Assembly: GCA_001725355.1 (NCBI GenBank)
Contig: MEGD01000017.1
Coordinates: 32,713 to 96,712 of the forward strand
Reading direction: 5' to 3'
DNA: 64,000 nt
From: Novosphingobium sp. SCN 66-18
Lineage (GTDB): Bacteria > Pseudomonadota > Alphaproteobacteria > Sphingomonadales > Sphingomonadaceae
The notes below the pieces were generated by a model, which saw nothing but the letters and a program-made list of their open reading frames with translations, made no database searches and was not told where the DNA came from. The translations under genes were made by a program, and so were the position numbers. Below are positions 61,148-64,000 of this stretch, piece after piece; positions within the stretch are counted from its first letter, which is position 1; each line of letters opens with the position of its first letter.

Positions 61148-63913
61148 ATGAAATTTGCCGAACTCGCCCGCGCGGGCCTGCTCGTGGGGGTCTGCGGTTT
61201 CACCATGACGGTGCCCGCCGTCGCTTTCGCGCAAGCCCAGGCCCTGCCGGAACGGGGCATGCCGGAACAGGCCGTCGCCCCCGCCGCCGACGGGGAAGAA
61301 GCCCTGCCCGCGCCCGAGGAAGAGGCGAAACCCGCCACCGACCGTGGCGAAGACACCACGCAGGGCAACGAGATCGTGGTCACCGCGACCAAGCGCGAAC
61401 AGACGCTGCAGGACGTGCCCGTCGCCGTCACGGTCACCAGCGCGCAGACGCTCGAACGCGCGCAGATCCGCGATCTCAAGGACCTCGCCAGCGTGGTGCC
61501 CTCGCTGCGCGTCAACCAGCAGCAAAGCTCGGCCAATACCAACTTCATCATCCGCGGCTTCGGCAACGGCGCCAACAACGCCGGGATCGAACCGTCGGTG
61601 GGCGTGTTCGTCGATGGCGTCTATCGCTCGCGTTCGGCCGCGCAGATCGGCGATTTCCCCGATGTGCAGCGGATCGAGGTGCTGCGCGGCCCGCAATCCA
61701 CGCTGTTCGGCAAGAACGCTTCGGCGGGCGTCGTCTCGGTGGTCACGCAGGCGCCGCAGTTCAAGTTCGGCGGCAATCTGGAAGCGACCTACGGCAATTA
61801 CGATGCCGTGGTGCTCAAGGGCGTCGTCACCGGCCCGGTGGCGGATAACGTGGCGGTCAGCCTGGCCGGCGGCTACAACAAGCGCGATGGCTACATCCAC
61901 GATCTGGGCACCGGGCACACGGTGAACGACCGCAACCGCTGGTTCGTGCGCGGGCAGACGCTGTGGGAAGCAAGCCCCGCCCTGCGCGTGCGGATCATCG
62001 GCGATTACAGCCGCATCAACGAGAACTGCTGCGCCGCGATCAATCTCCAGCCTTCGGCCGCCACCACGGCGATCCGCGCGCTGGGCGGCAAGGTCAACAA
62101 CGCGGCGGACCGTTATGCCGACGTAACCTACAGCAATTTCGATTCGACCAACGACATCCGCAACTGGGGCCTCTCGGCGCAGGCCGACTATGACCTCGGC
62201 CCGCTGACGTTCACCTCGATCACCGCCTATCGCCGCACCGACGCGCTGACCAACCAGGATTCGGACTTCACCAGCGCCGATCTCCTCGGCGAGAATTCGC
62301 AGGACCTGCGGATCAAGACCTTCACCCAGGAATTCCGCATCGCGACCAATATCGAAGGTCCGCTGAACTTCATGCTGGGCGGGTTCTATTTCAACGAGAA
62401 GATCGACCAGTCCAACCGCGTCGCCTATGGCTCGCAGTACCGCCCCTATGCCGATCTGCTGATCCGGTCGGGCACCGGCGGCGCGCTGAACGCCTCCTCG
62501 CTCGAAGCGACGGTCAGCGGGCTGACCGGCCAGAACTACACCGGCCGCTTCTTCGGCACCGGGCAGGGCCTGGACGAACGCTATCGCCTGAAGAACGAGG
62601 CGTTCTCGATCTTCGCGCAGGCCGATTTCAAGGTGCACGATCGCCTGACCATCACCGGCGGCATCAACTTCACCCGCGATACCAAGAATTTCTCCGCGCA
62701 GGTTTCGTCGAGCGACGTGTTCTCGGGCCTTTCGCTGGCGGACATCGGCCAGACGGGGCTGACGCAACAGTACCTCGCCACGGCGGTCGGCACCGCGCTG
62801 GGCCTGGGCGCGGCGGCCAATGCCGCGCAGATCCAGGGCTTCGCCACGGCCCAGCCCGGCATCTTCGGCGCGCTGCGCACGCAGGCGACGGCGTTCGGCG
62901 CGGCCAATGCCAACATCACGCCCGCGCAGGCGGCGGCCAGCGGCAATCCCGGGCTGGTCGGCAACCCGCTGCTCGCGCTCAAGAGCCTCCAGTTCCTGCC
63001 GCCGTTCCTGGGCGTGCCCAACGGCGTGGAGCCGGGCCGCACCAGCGACAGCAAGTTCACCTATACCGCCCGGATCGCCTACGATCTGACGCGGCAGATC
63101 AACTTCTACGCCAGCTTCGCCACCGGCTTCAAAGCCAGCTCGATCAACCTTTCGCGCGATAGCCGGCCCGCCGCCTCTGACGCGGTGGCGCTGGCCGCCG
63201 CCGGGCTGACGCAGGTCAACCAGACCTATGGCAGCCGCTTTGCCGGGCCGGAAAGCTCGACGGTGCTGGAATTGGGCCTCAAGGCCAACTGGGGGCTGGT
63301 GACGATGAACGTCGCCGCCTTCCGCCAGTCGATCAAGGGCTTCCAGTCCAACATCTTCACCGGCACCGGCTTCTACCTGTCGAACGCCGGCAAGGAGACG
63401 GTGCAGGGCTTCGAGTTCGAAGGCACCGCACGGCCGGCACGCGGCGTCCAGCTGTCGATGGCGGTGACCTACCTCGATCCCAAGTACGACAGCTTCGGCC
63501 TTTCGGCGGTGGGCGATCTTTCGGGCACGCGGCCCGCGGGCATCCCCTCGATCTCGGCCACCTGGGGCGCGCAGATCGACCACGCCTTCCCCAACGACGA
63601 TCACCTGATCCTGCGCGGCGATTTCCACTACGAAGCGCAAGTGCGGATCCAGGAAGGCCTGCCCGGCTTCCTTTCGGGCGGGACCGACGCGGCGATCGCG
63701 GCGGCGCGGCCGTTCACGCGCGAGGTCAGCGAACTCAACGGCTCGCTCACCTGGGCGATGCATAACGGCATCGAGTTCTCGGTCTGGGGCCGCAACATCC
63801 TCAACCACCGCTGGCTGCTCAACATCTTCGATTCGGTGGCGCAGCCCGGCTCGATCTCGGGCTACGTCAACCAGCCGCGCACCTGGGGCGGCACGGTGCG
63901 CTACCGGTTCTGA
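61148..63913 (+). CDS. TonB-dependent outer-membrane receptor
   Basis: 921 residues. Signal peptide (to AVAFAQA), an acidic/Pro-rich linker (30-70), then the TonB box NEIVVTATKREQTLQDVPVAV. The plug domain has FIIRGFGNGANN and RIEVLRGPQSTLFGKNASAG; the 22-strand barrel ends in the outer-membrane signature WGGTVRYRF. The sphingomonad CirA-like class. The substrate is unknown. A long Ala-rich insert (about 535-620) is likely an extracellular loop. No regulator or transport partner follows. Confidence 0.9.
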   Translation: MKFAELARAGLLVGVCGFTMTVPAVAFAQAQALPERGMPEQAVAPAADGEEALPAPEEEAKPATDRGEDTTQGNEIVVTATKREQTLQDVPVAVTVTSAQTLERAQIRDLKDLASVVPSLRVNQQQSSANTNFIIRGFGNGANNAGIEPSVGVFVDGVYRSRSAAQIGDFPDVQRIEVLRGPQSTLFGKNASAGVVSVVTQAPQFKFGGNLEATYGNYDAVVLKGVVTGPVADNVAVSLAGGYNKRDGYIHDLGTGHTVNDRNRWFVRGQTLWEASPALRVRIIGDYSRINENCCAAINLQPSAATTAIRALGGKVNNAADRYADVTYSNFDSTNDIRNWGLSAQADYDLGPLTFTSITAYRRTDALTNQDSDFTSADLLGENSQDLRIKTFTQEFRIATNIEGPLNFMLGGFYFNEKIDQSNRVAYGSQYRPYADLLIRSGTGGALNASSLEATVSGLTGQNYTGRFFGTGQGLDERYRLKNEAFSIFAQADFKVHDRLTITGGINFTRDTKNFSAQVSSSDVFSGLSLADIGQTGLTQQYLATAVGTALGLGAAANAAQIQGFATAQPGIFGALRTQATAFGAANANITPAQAAASGNPGLVGNPLLALKSLQFLPPFLGVPNGVEPGRTSDSKFTYTARIAYDLTRQINFYASFATGFKASSINLSRDSRPAASDAVALAAAGLTQVNQTYGSRFAGPESSTVLELGLKANWGLVTMNVAAFRQSIKGFQSNIFTGTGFYLSNAGKETVQGFEFEGTARPARGVQLSMAVTYLDPKYDSFGLSAVGDLSGTRPAGIPSISATWGAQIDHAFPNDDHLILRGDFHYEAQVRIQEGLPGFLSGGTDAAIAAARPFTREVSELNGSLTWAMHNGIEFSVWGRNILNHRWLLNIFDSVAQPGSISGYVNQPRTWGGTVRYRF

Positions 63914-63948
63914 AAGACCGCTCCACAATCGCGCCGAAGCGGAGGAGG

Positions 63949-63975
63949 AAAGGGAGGCCGCGGCCTCCCTTTTTC
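63949..63975 (+). terminator. Intrinsic terminator after the TonB-dependent receptor gene
   Basis: A perfect 12+12 palindrome (AAAGGGAGGCCG and CGGCCTCCCTTT) that runs into TTTTTC. Confidence 0.85.
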
Positions 63976-64000
63976 TTGCGGACCGCGGAAAATCGTGCCT

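Noticed and set aside
60983-63928. Long open frame (about 981 codons) antisense to the TonB-dependent receptor
   Set aside because: The plus strand encodes a complete receptor with signal peptide, TonB box and C-terminal Phe; the antisense product has no domain.

Overview
The window is GC-rich chromosomal DNA from an alphaproteobacterium, most likely a member of the Sphingomonadales (Novosphingobium/Sphingomonas type). Supporting signs are a GapR (DUF2312) gene, a DUF1244 gene, a large TonB-dependent receptor, exosortase-A-type glycan genes and RpmG without zinc-binding cysteines. Coding density is high. I see no rRNA, tRNA, CRISPR array, insertion sequence, prophage or integrase.

Layout: 1-2725 holds two divergent envelope-glycan genes (an LTA-synthase-family enzyme cut by the left edge, and a KpsS-type capsule protein). 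2760-4628 is an RNase D / lptC / lptA operon read leftwards. 4728-6313 holds ung and a secreted protein with a cystatin-type domain. 6387-12483 is gltBD (glutamate synthase). 12708-18117 holds an acidic-tailed membrane protein and a GT4 glycosyltransferase, with an O-antigen-ligase-like protein plus acyltransferase operon facing the other way. 18205-19975 is a convergent MaoC hydratase / PHB depolymerase pair. 20205-24474 carries an MsbA-like ABC exporter, uppP, a YeaQ-type membrane protein, ppk2 and rpmG. 24549-27458 is lolA, xth and ribA. A 90-nt REP-like palindrome follows, then small membrane proteins and a DUF465/terC unit.

29763-34509 is recQ and gyrB (leftward). 34713-37622 is a tandem pair of secreted M20 metallopeptidases, followed by a cluster of DnaA-box-like motifs and an HNH endonuclease gene. 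38484-45165 is a complete cytochrome bd locus: cydA-cydB-cydX leftward, cydD-cydC rightward from a shared 130-bp spacer, with an ArsR-type regulator behind cydX. 45169-46869 is a TetR/SDR divergon with two clear operator palindromes. Then follow a phosphate transporter, pyruvate kinase, DUF1244, gapR, a yebC/DUF3147/ruvC run, an atypical lower-GC gene, a GT4 glycosyltransferase, two paralogous glycine-zipper proteins, a DUF3857/transglutaminase/TPR protein, typA and a TonB-dependent receptor.

Most of the window is housekeeping or envelope function. I found no clear defence island or wholly new system. The best leads are the bacterial cystatin-like protein (5519-6313), the exosortase-A-type glycan genes without an exosortase (14172-18117), a strong terminator in a gene-free spacer that may end a small RNA (25236-25605), the structured leader before DUF465/terC (28306-28592), the DnaA-box cluster (37658-37764) and the duplicated TetR operator (45783-45820). 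All function calls come from reading motifs by eye; no database search was run.
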